DNA from: Desulfurococcales archaeon
Lineage (GTDB): Archaea; Thermoproteota; Thermoprotei_A; Sulfolobales; NBVN01
Direction of reading: 5' to 3'
Assembly: GCA_023255965.1 (NCBI GenBank)
Contig: JAGDWE010000017.1
Span: 1-6,023 of the forward strand
DNA length: 6,023 bases
A model generated the notes under the pieces. That model was not told the origin of the DNA. It was given only the letters and a program-made list of their open reading frames with translations, and did not search any database. A program made the translations under genes and the position numbers. Positions 5,826-6,023 of the stretch are shown piece by piece. Position 1 is the first letter of the stretch; every line of letters begins with the position of its first letter.

Positions 5826-6023
5826 CGTCATCCGCTCATCCAAGAGCGGCTATTGATGTTTTCATGTTCGTTGATCGCCGCCCCCAGGCCCCTCACCGCC
5901 CTCCTAGAGCGGCTCCCGGAAGCCCGGGGTCGCCGGCGAGTCTATGAGCATATTTGGGGTCGCCAAGCAAAAGGAACGAGCCCAATGGTCATGAAGTCGG
6001 CTGCAGCCCTCACCTTCCTTCCC
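5826..6023 (+). repeat. copy B of the GC-rich divergent repeat, possible partial reading frame
   Basis: Immediately after the UPF0282 stop, and in the same frame, the sequence is open to the window edge for 66 codons. It includes LIQERLLMFS, then PLTALLERLPEARG, and near the edge GTSPMVMKSAAAL. Segments from 5832, 5887-5934 and 5956-6010 align with copy A at 2055-2321. A possible internal start is ATG 5856, where copy A has GTG. A second candidate ATG at 5985 opens MVMKSAAALTFLP, overlapping the stop of a different frame that reads GVAKQKERAQWS. Hairpins are CCGCTC/GAGCGG (5832-5849), CCGC/GCGG (5896-5912) and CCCGG/CCGGG (5915-5928). GGGGTCGCC occurs twice (5926-5934 and 5956-5964). I do not recognise the family; a multi-copy mobile element or its remnant is the leading inference. 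Confidence 0.6.

Overview
The window looks like chromosomal DNA of a hyperthermophilic archaeon of the Thermoproteota, most likely in or near the Thermoproteales. The evidence is an archaeal EF-1alpha gene followed by ribosomal protein S10 and a serine tRNA, an archaeal Sm-like protein paired with ribosomal protein L37e, a DUF211 protein, an AGOG-type 8-oxoguanine glycosylase, and a UPF0282 metallo-beta-lactamase-fold protein. Promoters are of the archaeal TATA type (TTTTAAA-like), and several Shine-Dalgarno sites are GGTG or GAGGTGA. I cannot name the genus from sequence alone.

Layout. Bases 1-116 are the upstream region of the EF-1alpha gene, possibly with the first codons of a leftward gene at the very edge. 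Bases 117-1770 hold tuf and rps10 in one rightward unit, followed by tRNA-Ser(GGA) at 1901-1985. Bases 1986-2467 have no intact gene. They contain a GC-rich, degraded element (copy A, 2055-2321) that is clearly related to the sequence at the right end of the window (copy B, from about 5832). tRNA-Ala(GGC) and an MCT-1-like PUA-domain protein are leftward (2468-3107). A compact divergent promoter region separates them from a rightward cluster: Sm-like protein, L37e, DUF211, and perhaps a 25-codon ORF coupled to DUF211 through an ATGA overlap (3191-3962). A leftward AGOG DNA glycosylase (4015-4872) converges on that cluster and diverges from the rightward UPF0282 gene (4935-5825).

Most genes belong to the information-processing core: tRNA delivery to the ribosome (EF-1alpha), ribosome structure (S10, L37e), tRNAs, RNA metabolism (Sm-like), a probable ribosome-associated PUA protein, and repair of oxidised guanine (AGOG). 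I found no CRISPR array, no intact insertion sequence and no recognisable defence system. The least explained sequence is the pair of related GC-rich elements A and B, which look like remnants of one mobile or multi-copy coding sequence.
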